From Ligula intestinalis (lineage: Eukaryota > Platyhelminthes > Cestoda > Diphyllobothriidea > Diphyllobothriidae): a stretch of DNA of 64,000 bases. Below the pieces are notes generated by a model that did not search any database, was not told the origin of the DNA, and worked only from the letters and a program-made list of their open reading frames with translations. Of this stretch, positions 1-11,739 are shown piece by piece (the stretch's first letter is position 1; every line of letters starts with the position of its first letter). Where the stretch lies: NCBI GenBank assembly GCA_036362985.1, contig JAYGXS010000005.1, positions 49,976,059-50,040,058 of the forward strand, written 5' to 3'. Position numbers and translations under genes: made by a program.

Positions 1-20
1 AAGAAGCATACCGAACAAAA

Positions 21-676
21 ATGAAGTACGTTCGGAAACTATTTTCCAAAAATGAGTATCCTCCGGACTTTGTTCGTCAATGCATACGACAACAGTCCAA
101 AGACAAGCGCCAATCCAGAACTGAAACGACTAAAGCGCCCATACCAACGAACTGGCAAACGCTCCCACATGTGAAGAATATTTCCGAGCTCGTCGAAAGA
201 CAGCTACAAAAACATCAAATACAGGTCGCGCACAAGCCAGCAAGTACATTGCGCACCCAACCCGTACACCCTAAGGACAGGGTTGCCCATTTTCACAGAA
301 AAGAAGTTGTGTACAAAATTCCGTGTCCAGTTGTGATGCAGTACATTGTAGCCAAACCCGCATCCGTGAACATCAGTTAGCGGTGGGGAGACAAGATGGC
401 CATTCAGAGGTTGTCATGCATACACTGGACACAGAACACAAGTTTGCATGGGAGCAAACCCAAATAGTTGGAACCTGCCCATCTAAGAAGGGTCACGAAT
501 TCCTGGAGGCAATGCACTCAGATGACGCATGCATGAACAGGCATACCGATCTTGATATGAATTACAAATCACTGAAGATCAGATGGAAGCAAAAACAGCC
601 CCCCTCGGACAGCATAACTATTTATCCACTGCCCGCACGACCAAATGCGGATGATGACTATCGATTCACACTCTGA
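21..676 (+). pseudogene. Penelope-like element, 3' end of pol (linker and GIY-YIG endonuclease), frameshifted
   Basis: Two overlapping frames (21-380, then 323-676) together resemble the C-terminal part of Penelope-like retroelements. The first has the post-RT linker (LPHVKNISELVERQLQK, then VAHKPASTLRTQPVHPKDRV) leading into VVYKIPC, the usual opening of the GIY-YIG nuclease. The second carries the rest: IREHQLAVGRQDGHSEVV, HTLDTEHKFAWE, and EFLEAMHSDDACMNRH. The frame changes near 323-335, exactly where the catalytic YVG-type strand should lie, so the nuclease is broken by a frameshift and probable small deletion. The reverse transcriptase is not present and would lie left of position 1. 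Family resemblance is from remembered motifs. A decayed relative is seen at 39.5-40.5 kb. Confidence 0.8.
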
Positions 677-680
677 CAAA

Positions 681-2441
681 CTATATAATTCTGTGTTAGT
701 AATCGATTTAAGTTAACTGTTTTTGTACAGATCTCATCTGTCTGAAGACGAACTGGGGAACCAGATTGGAAAATTCACGTAATAAACATTACTCTTCCCA
801 AAGGACTTAATTGCTCATAAAATATTTTATAATTTCCAGTGAAGTTTCATGACGTAGGTAGTCTACTGCACTCAAGTACTCTGTCTCAGCTTGCTACCTG
901 CAGCTCACTCGTCAAAGTGTGAATGCACGCGCTGTACGTCTTGATAAATTTCTGCGTGGCTGATGTCAAAAATATGTTTTTTAAAGAAACAGTAAGGGCT
1001 TCTTATCGCTGTGATTAATCAGACAAACCCATCTAATGACGTCGACCGCCTCATAGACCAAACGCATTATGAGCTGCCGACAACGGCTGTCTTTAAAGGT
1101 TACAGCCATAGGGGTATCAGGCATTTTGTAATGAGACCATTTTTCGCTTTATTTGTTTGCAAAGCAAGGTATGAGTCTTAATCTTTAAGCAGTCTCCAAA
1201 ATGCAAGTTAAGTTTGAAGCGAGCTAAAGGACTAACAGGCGTCAAACCGAATTTTGGGGTGGCTTAGTTAATTTTTTTCGATTGCGACTCCATTGATGTG
1301 CGTCTATCGAGTGAATCCGCCAAACAGACTACTTTCGTCTTTGTTTGGAGGGCTCGGAATATCTCTGCGATGTCGCAGCGAATGCGGACTGTCTCATTTG
1401 AGCTAGAGTCGATGTACTTGCCTGGAGGGATGGTAGTCAAATACCCCCAGTTTTCGCTCCTACGCACAGCCTAGCATTTACAACCACAGGCAAGGACAGA
1501 CCGAAAGTATGCACGATACACGCGAATCTTTGTGACGATGGAGATGTCGCATCGGATCCATAGGCGGGTTCGAAGGCGTGAGAAAATCCGGCAAGTAGCA
1601 TCGACTCAGGAGACAATGTCATCCTTACCCTGTTCGTTTGATTAATCAGATCAGATTGAACGCACACGCGGTTCACGCATACGCCAATATAACCTAGCTA
1701 TGCGACGGAGTGAATACGAGTACCAAGTGTAGCTGATCATATCTCGATAGTGCGCAACCTAGGAGAATGATTCGATTGAAGTGGGAGTCATTTTAATAGA
1801 GTAAGTGAGTTAAATCTTTGCTGCAACCACTGTCGTCTTTCTTAAAAGGGCGGGCGGTACCGAAAAATCCGCCATCCGTCAGCGATAAGTCAATCTCAGA
1901 CTGGTGATTCGAGATTTGAACCACAGTCGGGCGATCATCAAGCAGCCGTATGAGGGGATGACTAGGTACCAAGAGTAGCTGATCACAGCTTCGAAAAAGA
2001 CCGCAAGCTTAACTTCGCAGCCAGTAAGATAATTACCCACGTCGGAAACAAGACACGCCGAAAATCGATTGAAGCCCGGGCATCTAGTAAGAAGGCAATA
2101 AATCGATGCATGGATTTGGCGTTGGCTTTGCGCAACCACCTCCACGTCTATGTCACTGATATCTGATTAGCAAACTATCGTCTGCTCTGTTGCTACTTTT
2201 ATCACTGACGATGGACCCCTACAGGAGTTCGAAAGCTCAGACAACTAAATAAATGATTCCAGTCTTCTCGTTACCTACTCAGAGAGACACGGGAAATTCG
2301 AAAATTTACCTCCATTCACGACCATAGGTTGTGCAATGCCAACCTCCGTCTTGCGCAAACATTTAACATTATCCGTAGACTGACAACCTGCACCCCCTGG
2401 TTTGAGCTTGTGTTGCCTCAATCGTCTTCCAGCTACCGTTC
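681..2441. other. No gene recognised
   Basis: Apart from the old repeat at 830-1265, nothing recognisable was found on either strand. The open frames are short and resemble no family I know. BPNT1 reads leftward from 9.3 kb, so this may be its 3' intron, but no exon with the expected metal-binding WDTCAPE-type motif was found. Confidence 0.4.
830..1265. repeat. Old dispersed repeat, copy 1
   Basis: This stretch shares collinear short blocks with 43350-44380. Around 850-880 the phrase GTAGTCTACTGCACTCA matches 43375-43395. Around 1060-1075 CAAACGCATTAT matches 44160. Around 1195-1255 AATGCAAGTTAAGTTTGA and CGTCAAACCG match 44312-44362. The other copy is longer because a palindromic element lies inside it. 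Identity by eye is about 70 percent, so this is an old repeat of unknown class. Confidence 0.5.
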
Positions 2442-2940
2442 GAATACATTTTTAGCAAAGAAAGGGATAGACGATTGGTTACCTTTAATATCTGACCACT
2501 TACTTACTCTTTTCCGATACAGTGCCATTTGGGGCATCGAAAAAAAACAGCTCAAGGCAATCCGTCAGGAGAAATAATGACGCAAAACGTAGTCCTTTCG
2601 TACTCGATAAGTTTTTTTCCCATCAAAGCACTGCGTTTTACCTCAAATTAGAAGGCAGTTGAAAACGTGTGTTTGCGGAAGACGGGAATACGTTTTTAGC
2701 AAGTAAAGGGTTCAACAACTGGTTAGCTTTAATATCTGACCACTTACAGCGGTAGAATTACTCTTTTCCGATACAGTGCCATTTGGGGCATCGAAGAAAA
2801 ACAGCCCAAGGCAAGATGTTGTGAGAAATAATTACGCAAAAGGCAGTCTATTCGTACTCGGTAAGTTTTTTTCCCATCAAAGTATTGCGTTTTAACTTAA
2901 ATAAGTAAGCAGTTGAAAGCATGCGTTTACGGAAGGCGGG
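2442..2940. repeat. Tandem duplication, two copies of about 250 bp
   Basis: Copy 1 (2442-2685) and copy 2 (2686-2940) are head to tail and about 85 percent identical by eye. Shared phrases include TTTTTAGCAAAGAAAGGG / TTTTTAGCAAGTAAAGGG, CTTTAATATCTGACCACTTA, TACAGTGCCATTTGGGGCAT and GTTTTTTTCCCATCAAAG. Copy 2 carries a small insertion after CCACTTA. No coding potential is conserved between the copies. Confidence 0.85.
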
Positions 2941-4892
2941 ATACTTACTCGCATCATGTGAAACAGTAGGCGAATAAGTTGGTCACGCAACGACAGCTTG
3001 ACCGGCGATTTCGACTATGTCCAGTTTGTACTCTACAGCAGACGGCCAACCCAGCTGGTCTTTTTCAAATAGAACTCTTCCTCCCCTTCCAATTATTGCA
3101 TTGCAATTGCTTTACCCTCGTTTACATAAATCCCACGAGGCTTATGATTGTGGCAGAAATTAGTCTGGTTTGCGGATTCACTCAAAGCCCGCATATCGGT
3201 GGAGGGCTGTGATCGAAAAAAGCAGTGTGCAAATTAACCCGGGATTTGGTTTGACGCTTGTCGGTAATGTATCCCACTTCAAAGGTAATTTGCGTTTTTG
3301 CGAATACGACTCAAAAAAAACATAATCGCATTCCAAAAAGCGCCGGATTCCTGTAAGGTTGTAACCTTCTAAAAACGGCACTTTTCGCCAGTGCATAACA
3401 CGTTTGATCTATGGAGCGAAGACACGGGTGGGGGCCGGCGTCATATTTGGTGTTTGTCTGATTCAAGACAGCCACAAGAAACTCTTACTGTTTTTCTTTG
3501 ACATCAGCCACCCAGAAATGTACCCAGACGCGCTGTGCGTGCATTCACAATTAGACGGGTGAGATGCGGGTGGAGACGGAAGGTTGGCCTGGAGCACATG
3601 AGTGCAGAAGACCACCTATTTCATTAAATGTCAACCAAAATTCTAAAATTTTTCATTTCTTTCCGGCAGAGTGTTTGTTTTTACATGAGCTTTTTCAACT
3701 GGCTGCATAGAGCGAACTCGGCAGAATATGATTACTAACGAACTTACTGTAAGTTACGTTCAGGGAGCAGTGCATAATGATGTCAGACTATTCAAGAAAG
3801 ACGGCTGAGATGGTTGGAATGCAATATTCATTTCGTATTTATGGAGATGAAGATTTCGTTGATTAACCTACGGTAATTGACCCTCCACAACGGGAAACTT
3901 AATAGGTACAGACGGTCAGGTGCGGACGCAGTATCCCCAACATCAAGGAAATCAGTTATATCAGACCCAATCCTAATCTCAGTCGACAAAAATACGAGTC
4001 GGTTGTGGGGCACAAGAGAAACAGCGGTACAACAGACGAGAATATGCCGCGTGAGGTTCCTTTTTTATGCCTACCCTCGATCTGATGCCGAGCAAACCAA
4101 CATCGAAAAGCCAGAAATGGTCACCAAGGTCTGTGGCTTTAACACATCTAGGGGCTGAAGTTGGTCCCCAGAACACACTTGTCCTGTCGCTGACATGTTT
4201 AAGACCTTTATCGGCTCTCCATTTTCGAGGCATTCAATGCTGACAATAGACTGGGCTAATGGGTTTCCTTCCTCTTTTTTGCTGTTTCGGCGCACTGACA
4301 GATGCTTGTAGGGTTCTGATAGTCGCTGGCGTTACGCATACCATGCAGGATGCTTCTAAGCCTGCCCCCGCTTCGAGTGAGTTCGTCGAGGGGCTGTGTT
4401 CGTTCGGATTTCTGGTGTCCGGTGGGAACATCTTGTCTTGGTCTTTATGTATGTAATAACACAGGGCTTTATAAGCCATGGGACGGTCTAGATGTTAGAA
4501 GTCTTGCCTAACCGAATGCCATCAACGTTGCAGGCTGTTCTGAGGCGTCGTGCCGGTGGCCGGCTGCCACAATGATTCCTTTGTCAATGCGGACTTCCTT
4601 CCCTTGCGACCTTGGTCGTTGTTCTCCTTGTTTGAAACAAAGAGTCTGGGGCGACACAAATCTAGTTTTTGGCAACATTAAAACAGTAGATTCCTACAAA
4701 TAGAGTTGGCATCTGAATAGCGTGCATTTAGCGTGAGATCCGACCAAACTCTTTAAAACGTCAGCTACATTACAACTTTGTTCTGGTGAGCAACTTTAGC
4801 TTCTCATCCCGGATCTCTCCCCTGACATCTAGATCAGTGCATAACTAGTTAAGACGAAAGATTCAGTCATGAATGGAAGGTTTAGCACTCAC
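2941..4892. other. No gene recognised; probable BPNT1 intron or 3' flank
   Basis: This lies directly downstream, in BPNT1 sense, of the exon-3 splice donor at 4892. The minus strand was searched for the missing C-terminal exon (GGAGNK, WDTCAPE-like). The only KWDT seen, near 3270, has no family context. Several ORFs of 60-90 codons at 3.8-4.5 kb overlap on both strands and look random. Confidence 0.4.
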
Positions 4893-7800
4893 TTTGCTAG
4901 CAGCACAGGCCTGAAGAGCGGACGTAGTGTTCGTTGTAGGATGGGAGCGAGTGGTAACAATCACGTTGTTCATCGGGTCACCATCCTCGAATACAGGCTG
5001 GCTGAGCACAGGTTCGGGCTTGATGCCAAACAGGCCTAGACCCTCCAAACCCCAGATCAGACGTGGTGAGGTCTCCTCCATGGACGGTCGTCTCTCCTGC
5101 TGCAGCTGAATAACTGCCTTGAAGTCGGGCATGTAAAAGGGCTGACACAAGACGCCGCCAACTGCGCGCCCATTTACGGCTACACCGATCAGCACGGTCA
5201 CGTGCTCCAGTAGACCCTAGATGTGGACAGAGAAAACAGTATGAAGTGCCTCTACCATGCGATTCAGAAAGTGAAAATAGTTCAACAATAAGTGTTGCGC
5301 ACAAACATGCGAACAACTTGTCACAGAAAAAATAGGGTGTTCACGCAAAGACACTAGGGCTGCCAAAATTGTGCTAATCAGACGGCGATAGACTGAGTGG
5401 TATCTAGCTCTGGAACGTCCGTTCCAATAGGGGGTAGATGCGGAGGAGAGGGGGGAACACGTTACAACATTAGTCAGCACTAAATGGCTACCAAGTATAT
5501 TTTCATTTGCTTTTAGATGCACGAGTCAATAAGGCAACTTAATGTCAGACTATAAAAAGAGGGAGATGTCGGCTGTCTGCAGTCACCTAAACAGTACAGT
5601 ACGGAGGTTAGTACCTCAAAGGAGTACCGAGAGCCGGTTATAAGTAAAAAGGATGGTCGGATTTAGCTGCTGATACAGAACTACTGCAAACAGGAGTCCG
5701 GAAATACAAAAACACTACGCGCTGCCAAAATGTGGAGTGCGAATTTTGGGAGGCTTGTCCAAGAAGTAGAAGTTAAGTGCCAAAAAGGGGAGTGGCGGAG
5801 TAAATAGAAAACTCCAACACAATTGGAGGGCAGGCAGAGTAATCCCAACAGTATGTAACTGGACTCCTCAACCTTTCCACTGGCAACAGCCTGATGGATA
5901 TGCAAATTAATATAGATGGGCATTTTGAACCGCACACTGACAGTAAGATGCGACACGAAAAATCGCAATAACCTTACGATTTTAGTTTTCATTTAACTTG
6001 AAGTTAAATAAGCACGGTGTTGATAACGAAGGACTGGACCCTAAAAACATGGTTGACCACGCAATCCAAAAAGGTTAAGGGACAAAACAAAGCTACTGAA
6101 ACGCGAAAACGCAGGCTTTTATAAGCGAAAAGTAATGACTGGAGAACCAATAGGTTCCCTAATTAGGTATCAAGCGTTCCTACTGAAGCAGCTTTAGGGT
6201 CAAAGTTGTTCGTCTTTAAGTAGCAATTTCAGTAAATGACTACCACTGAAAAGTTAAGAAACACGAAGGGCGCCATTAAAATAATTGGCTAAGCGACTGA
6301 GCCTAGGGTCTGAATGGCCCAGACTGGCAGTCTTCAGCTATCCGCCAATGAAGCAGATTAACCATGCCCCGTTCTGCTTATCACTTCATCCGACGACAAG
6401 GAGAAGACTTATATTTGGTCACCCGACCTCAGAATTACTGGCCTATTATAATAGTATGCTATCCAACTCGCACAGGCCCTCCATTAATTTTTATGTCCAA
6501 AGGGGCCATTGAATGTTAGATTCCGTGTGTTCAGGCTTCTGACATGTAAATGTCAATTCGTCTCAGGATTGCTCCTGTGGCAGATTACGGAGAGCAGTGC
6601 AGTACTACTAACGCATTTTTACGACGTGTCTGTATGGGTTTACCTGAGATAACGCTTGCGCAGTCCCCTTGTGACCTGGCAGAAGGGTATCTGGTCGCAA
6701 TGCCTACCGTGAGTGTAGGGAGCTAGTTTGCTCTGAAACGCCAGTTAAAGCTGTGGTAGTGTGAATAAATATTCTACTTACCCCGACGTAGGCTGACTTC
6801 AAGTGAGAGCAGTAAGGACTGTGTATGTGAACCTTTGCGTCCCGTCGCAGATGCTGATCCGCGGTATGACCGGCTGAAAAAGGCACGAATAAGCCCCAGC
6901 CAACTTTCTCGACCCCATATTCGTGTGAGAAGTTGTTCGGCTGTTTGGGCCAGTACTTCTAGATCAAGCTTGCAGATGATTATGTGGATGATAACGACAA
7001 TGATAATTATGATGCTAACGGTGATGATGATGAGGAAAAGGATGACGATGATTATGACACAAAACTGTAATTTACTATTTACATGCGGGCTCAATAAAAA
7101 TCGAGCTGGAACAGGTGAAGTTTAGTTACAACGGGTGGGAACAAAGAAGACGTTATTTCCTCATGATGGGTTGTCGAATAAAGGTTGTCAAGGACAGCAG
7201 GTTAAAACGCAATCTGTCAAGAAATGACGACTGCACTTAAGTGATTTCATCCCAGAACTTTTTTCCATCTGCCTCGAGCAAAAAAACATGCATACCGAGT
7301 CTGCACTAGAACACTGTGGCGTCGGCACTCGCGTGGACACAGATCGCGAGAGATGGCGCCACTAAATAAGTTGTTTCCAGTAACAAAGTTGTTCTCAAGA
7401 TGATGGGAAGTAAAATAGATTCCTTTACTAGCCTTTAACATTGCCAAAAATATATGAGTGACAGGTTAAAGTCCCTGTTCGAAAATTCAGAGGTAATTTG
7501 TAAATTCACGTTTGATATATAGGAATACGATGGGTGGACGCCTTTTATGCGGCTGCATGACAAGGTATACGCTTGAAACTGGTTTTGCTTTCATCGAGCA
7601 AAAGTGTCCGAGTGCAAAATCAAATAACTTGAAAGGAGAAGAATCGACAAGGACACCTGCTCAAGGTTTCATGAACTAAATGCAGCTAGTAGAGTTTGTG
7701 GACACTATCAAGCATTAATTCGAAATAAAATTTCTTAATAAGGAATTTAGAGATCGCTTCCACACACTCAGCATACAATTAACACTATTAAAACATTTAT

Positions 7801-9311
7801 CGAACACAAATACCGATTTAAGTATATAAAAGGAAGTAATGAACCTTTTATTCGAATTAACCCTAATGGCAATGTTCCGGAACCAAAGGATAGAATGGTT
7901 CCAGTGGGACCAAAGTGTAGCTTTTGGTTCCACTGCACCGTGATTGCGTTTATGGGTGGTATTTCGTGCGCTGGCCGGGGTAGTCTACAAGCCGTCAGCT
8001 TGTGTGTGGGTGTTCGACCATCGATTTCGATGACGGCTTGTAGACTACCCCGGCCAGCGCACGAAACACCACCCATAAACGCAATCACGGTGCAGTGGAA
8101 CCAAAGGCTACACTTTGGTCCCACTGACACCATTCTATCCTTTGGTTCCGGAACATTGCCATTAGGGAAGTTTCAGTATTTATTGTTTTGTAGATGCACA
8201 TAAAAGTTTTTGAAATCTCGAATCAATTTTACCTAACTGGGTACAACATAAACCTAATGAAACCCGATTTACTTGTTAACTGTTTACATTTATTTAACGT
8301 TTGTTAGCTTAGGGGGGTATTTATACAATTTAAGGTTTGAATTATGTAATGGCACACATTGACAGTGGCGGGCAAAAAAATGAAGAGATTCGAAAACTTG
8401 CCTGAGCAAATTCGCCGGTGCCATCCAGGGGATCCACCCAAACAACAACGTCTTCTAGAGCAGCAGACTCTAAAGCTGGAGGGCATTTTTTGCTGAGAAC
8501 CTGGGCATCCATATCTGCGACGATATGAGACAAGGGCTGATCCTTCCCATGGAGGTCTTCTTCACCTAATTAAAAAAAATTCGAAGGACATGGTGGACGG
8601 TGGAAGCGCAATTTTCTTTCTCCTAAGAAGCTTTTGATTCGTCTAAGAGCAAGTTTGAACTTTTGGATATATACACAGTTATTAAAGAACTAAATTTGCA
8701 AATTCGCAATTTGCGTATAGTGGTCCCATAGGGTATTTAGAGGTTAAAATGCCGAAAAGCCCGACAATTATTAACGGTGTACGGGACAAAAGCCGTGGAT
8801 TTGACACCCAGAGGGACATAAGTAAAGCGTTGACTTTTTAATTAGGGCAGTCAAACCATAGCCATTGTTTACAAAATTTCATGCAGAATTATTATGCTGA
8901 ATTATTGTAATCTTATAAAGCATTGGCACGTGAACACTGTGGGTACTGACGAAGCAGTAAATAACAAAATATAAGAGAAATGTCGAAGCACTCAGAAAAA
9001 AGTCTTGGTTTTGCAAGGCGATCATTGACTATCTTGTTAAACCGATATTTTAATTGAAAGCATAAAAATGATAGGAATAAGTTAACAAACGTTAAATTAA
9101 TACCGATTATGCATAATCCAGGAAACTTATGCGAAAGCGATGAGACAATACAATGTTGGGCACTGCGGTCGGCTTGAGTTTGCAAGTCATTAACGCCTTT
9201 CTCTATTATACCGAGCTGGCCCCCAGAGCAGACTTTCCGAATAATTGATGCAGCTTCCTTTGCTAGGGTCACTGAAGAGGCCATCAAACGCATTATCAGC
9301 GGGAACTCCAT
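4893..9311 (-). CDS. BPNT1: 3'(2'),5'-bisphosphate nucleotidase (BPNT1-like), 5' three exons, C-terminus not in view
   Basis: The family hydrolyses 3'-phosphoadenosine 5'-phosphate (PAP) to AMP, removing the by-product of sulfation; it is a Mg-dependent, Li-sensitive member of the inositol monophosphatase fold. Exon 1 is 9311-9104 (MRLMASSVTLAKEA, then LGIIEKGVNDLQTQADR). Exon 2 is 8565-8402 and carries the metal site GEEDL (about residues 70-74) and WVDPLDGT (112-119). Exon 3 is 5216-4893 (VTVLIGVAVNGRAVGGVLCQP, IWGLEGLGLFG, VIVTTRSHP). Junction phases agree: 208 + 164 + 324 nt give 232 codons in frame. Intron 1 is GT-AG. Intron 2 (8401-5217) opens with GCAAGT, a GC-AG intron. Exon 3 ends at a GTGAGT donor. 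About 75 C-terminal residues with the third metal-binding Asp are missing from the window. The start at 9311 gives the usual N-terminal length. Confidence 0.9.
6968..7056. repeat. Imperfect GAT/ATG microsatellite
   Basis: An interrupted run of GATGAT, GATAAT and GATGAC triplets lies within BPNT1 intron 2. The Met/Asp-rich and Ile-rich frames across it on both strands are artefacts of the repeat. Confidence 0.75.
7861..8167. repeat. Foldback / MITE-like element: 137-bp inverted arms with a 33-bp loop
   Basis: The left arm (7861-7997) and right arm (8031-8167) are reverse complements with only four mismatches. They start CCCTAATGGCAATGTTCCGG and run inward to GTCTACAAGCCGTCA; the spacer is 7998-8030. 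The outer flanks are TTAA on the left and AAGT on the right, so the TTAA target expected of piggyBac-type elements is present on one side only. The element lies inside BPNT1 intron 2, so the pre-mRNA can form a long double-stranded stem. The two mirror-image ORFs here are arm translations, not genes. Confidence 0.9.
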
Positions 9312-9544
9312 AACCGGGCATGAAACTCTCCGAACACAGACGAACGAATTAAAGTGAATAGCGCGGTGAAAAGTTTAGGATATTATAAGTTTCCTGATAG
9401 ATTGGGCCTAATGACTAGAAGTTAAATTGCGCATTCCAACCATATTTTTTCAATGCAGAGCCCAGTATTTTTTTAATAGGGCGGAAAAATACGAAAGTAT
9501 TCGAAACTACATCCCCAAACACAAACAGTTCAGCACAAGACTAT
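9312..9544 (-). promoter_or_regulatory. BPNT1 upstream region, squeezed against a Gypsy LTR
   Basis: Only 233 bp separate the BPNT1 start codon from the 5' end of the Gypsy LTR, so any native promoter must lie here or inside the LTR. It is AT-rich with runs of A and T. I see no convincing TATA box or known site. A noncoding upstream exon further away cannot be excluded. Confidence 0.35.
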
Positions 9545-10070
9545 TGTGGGCACTTGGCTCAACTTATGTGTTGTTTAAACTTATCAATAACCAATTTTGT
9601 TGAAACTCAAATATAACACATTAGCAAATTTTCAGTTTTGACGCGTGCCAGCAACTGTCTTGCTAAACACACTCTACAGCTCAATTCTCTCCTCAACTGC
9701 CACTGTTTATTTTGCCCTTCAACGACACCCCTCTGGTGATCGTTCTCGGGTTCAGGAGAATCCAGCAACAATTTGCAAACGATAATTACCTTAATTTGCA
9801 CAAGTGCGGCCCAACCAACTTGGATCCTGATCTTCACGGAGTCATCCTTTGGCAAGTCGACCGCTTGACTACTGCCGGCTAAGACCGTAAAGGATCTAAG
9901 TGAGTTGTATCAATTCTAAGCTTCATCGTCATCCTCATATACCGGTTTTGACAATTTTTTCATTAGAATAGTCTAGTTAATCACTTACTTGCAGTAAAAC
10001 TACCTTAAAAAGTTTTCCATTGTGTATTTTTCAAGACGTTTTGTATATTTGTAGTGATATAGCCTCTACA
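9545..10070 (+). repeat. 5' LTR of CsRn1-like Gypsy element 1
   Basis: Begins TGTGGGCACTTGG and ends AGCCTCTACA (TG...CA). It is homologous throughout, in inverted orientation, to 22802-22295, and homology stops exactly at both termini. It is followed four bases later by a tRNA-complementary primer site. An 82-codon frame on its minus strand is a by-product. Confidence 0.88.
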
Positions 10071-10074
10071 AATT

Positions 10075-10085
10075 TGGTGACCCCG
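10075..10085 (+). other. Primer binding site (tRNA-Trp-like)
   Basis: TGGTGACCCCG directly follows the LTR and is complementary to the 3' end of eukaryotic tRNA-Trp (GGGGTCACCA). CsRn1-clade elements of flatworms are known to use tRNA-Trp, which agrees with the Gag finger type downstream. The site is cut off from gag by a 5-kb LINE beginning at 10089. Confidence 0.8.
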
Positions 10086-10505
10086 TTTCTATTGTCATCC
10101 ACGTCAAGGTCAAGGCGCGCAACTTATCTTTCAAAGCTAAGTGAAATAGATATTTTTATCAGATTTCATCGTTACTTACTGAAGTTACTAGCTTAATTGT
10201 TGTTATTTATTTTTATATCTAACACTTTCGCAACTGCACATACCGGTAGTTATCCTTTTTACCGATTGGTCAAAATATACATTTTTATGCTGTTTCACCT
10301 ACAAAGCCTCATTCTAGTTCCGGTAGATTCACGTAAAAAGCAAGTTATCTATTGCGTAAATACTGAATAATATCTAAAAATTTGGTACTATATCAATTTC
10401 CAGCAAGAAATAGTTTGTATTACTCGGCATACTATTAGAGATAATTTTCACCCTGCGTAGCCTCTTCGGTAATTCAAATTTTCTGTCGCAATTTTTTGCA
10501 TAACT

Positions 10506-11730
10506 TTGCTTAGAACATATCCTATCACTCACCTCCTATTCAATATGATACCCAAGCCACAACTGAGACATAAATTTACCCAGAATACCAATTCTCCTAA
10601 CGATAAACCCATCTTAGGCATGAAGAAACTTGATCTTGATGGCTTAGACAACTTTAGTAAGCTTTATAACCAATATGCTTGCCTGTTTACGGTCCTTGGT
10701 GCCATCTTTGATGGAAAGGTATCTACGCCCACTTCTCAGAACTGTGAGAAACTAGAGCCTTTCGTCAATATGGTGTCTACTGAGACCCGTGATAGGCAAA
10801 AAAGGAATTTTAATTTTCTTTTGAAAAATGCTTTAAAAGATAAACAACCTATAGATGATGCTGTTCAGTTTCTTTACTCTTGTGGCTTTTATTTTAAAGT
10901 TGCAGAAGCTAAAAGACTTTTATCCCGAAGTAAAAAACCGTAGATTCTCGTAAAACTTTTTCGGCGATAGAAGTAGACCTTATATTCTCCAAGCATGAGC
11001 GGTCAGCCAACTATTGAAAGAAAAATAAACTTTACGTATGCAGGGATTAAACGCCAATGGAGCGTCGGGTTTTATCTAAAGTAGCAAATGAGAACACTGG
11101 CTCCGGTTCAACAAAACCAATAGTTGTCTCTGAGGCCGTCCCTCCCGCTCAAGTAAGCCCACATCCTCTGGATCAATGTCAGATTCCCCTGATACTTCTC
11201 CCATTCACCTTACTCGTGATTCGAGTGATATTTTAGCCTCGTCAAGTTGTTCTCATTCTAAGCCAACCACGTCTGTGATAGCTTTAAATTCCGATAAACT
11301 TATGAACGCCCCAAGTAAATCTACATCAGTTTTCAAATTCGATAATAGCTTAGTATCTAACAAAGACCCAACCGCTGAAGCTAGCGCTTTTCCTATCCCC
11401 AAATCTCATCAACATCCCCAAATAATTCAGCCAACTTATAAAATTAACCGTTCTTCAAAACCAGTCATGCAATTTTCGAAGGCTAATTTTCCGTCACATT
11501 TTGATATAATGACTCAAAATCCTATATTTATGCCCCCTCCAGGTTTTTCCATGCCACACTTCAGCCGCCCTTTCTATGGAGCCCCCTCTAATATGCCTTT
11601 CTACAATATGCACCGTTCATTTGATGATAATTACTTGACAATCTGTAGACCAGGGCCTATTTGCTTTCCGCCTTTTGTTTCTCCCATGCCGTTTCCCTTT
11701 CCACCACCAAGTTTTCCTTTTTTATAATTA
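10506..11730 (+). pseudogene. LINE A ORF1 remnant
   Basis: Two frames, 10506-10943 and 11176-11727, are separated by frameshifts. The first holds FVNMVSTETRDRQKRNFNFL, which aligns with VVHLVSSEVSDRSKRSCTII of the fragment at 26.5-26.8 kb, suggesting a conserved nucleic-acid-binding part of ORF1p. The second is Ser/Pro-rich and ends in an aromatic/proline stretch (MPPPGFSMPHFSRPF, SPMPFPFPPPSFPFL). Such low-complexity tails occur in ORF1 proteins. The exact ORF1 start is uncertain. Confidence 0.65.
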
Positions 11731-11739
11731 CTGATGAGC

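Noticed and set aside
3178..3396. BPNT1 last exon suggested by KWDT
   Set aside because: Surrounding residues do not match the family and no splice acceptor gives the needed phase.
6835..7125. Met/Ile/Asp-rich proteins on both strands
   Set aside because: Produced by a GAT-type microsatellite.
7768..8203. Two overlapping 100-120-codon proteins with similar sequences on opposite strands
   Set aside because: Both are translations of the inverted arms of the foldback element.
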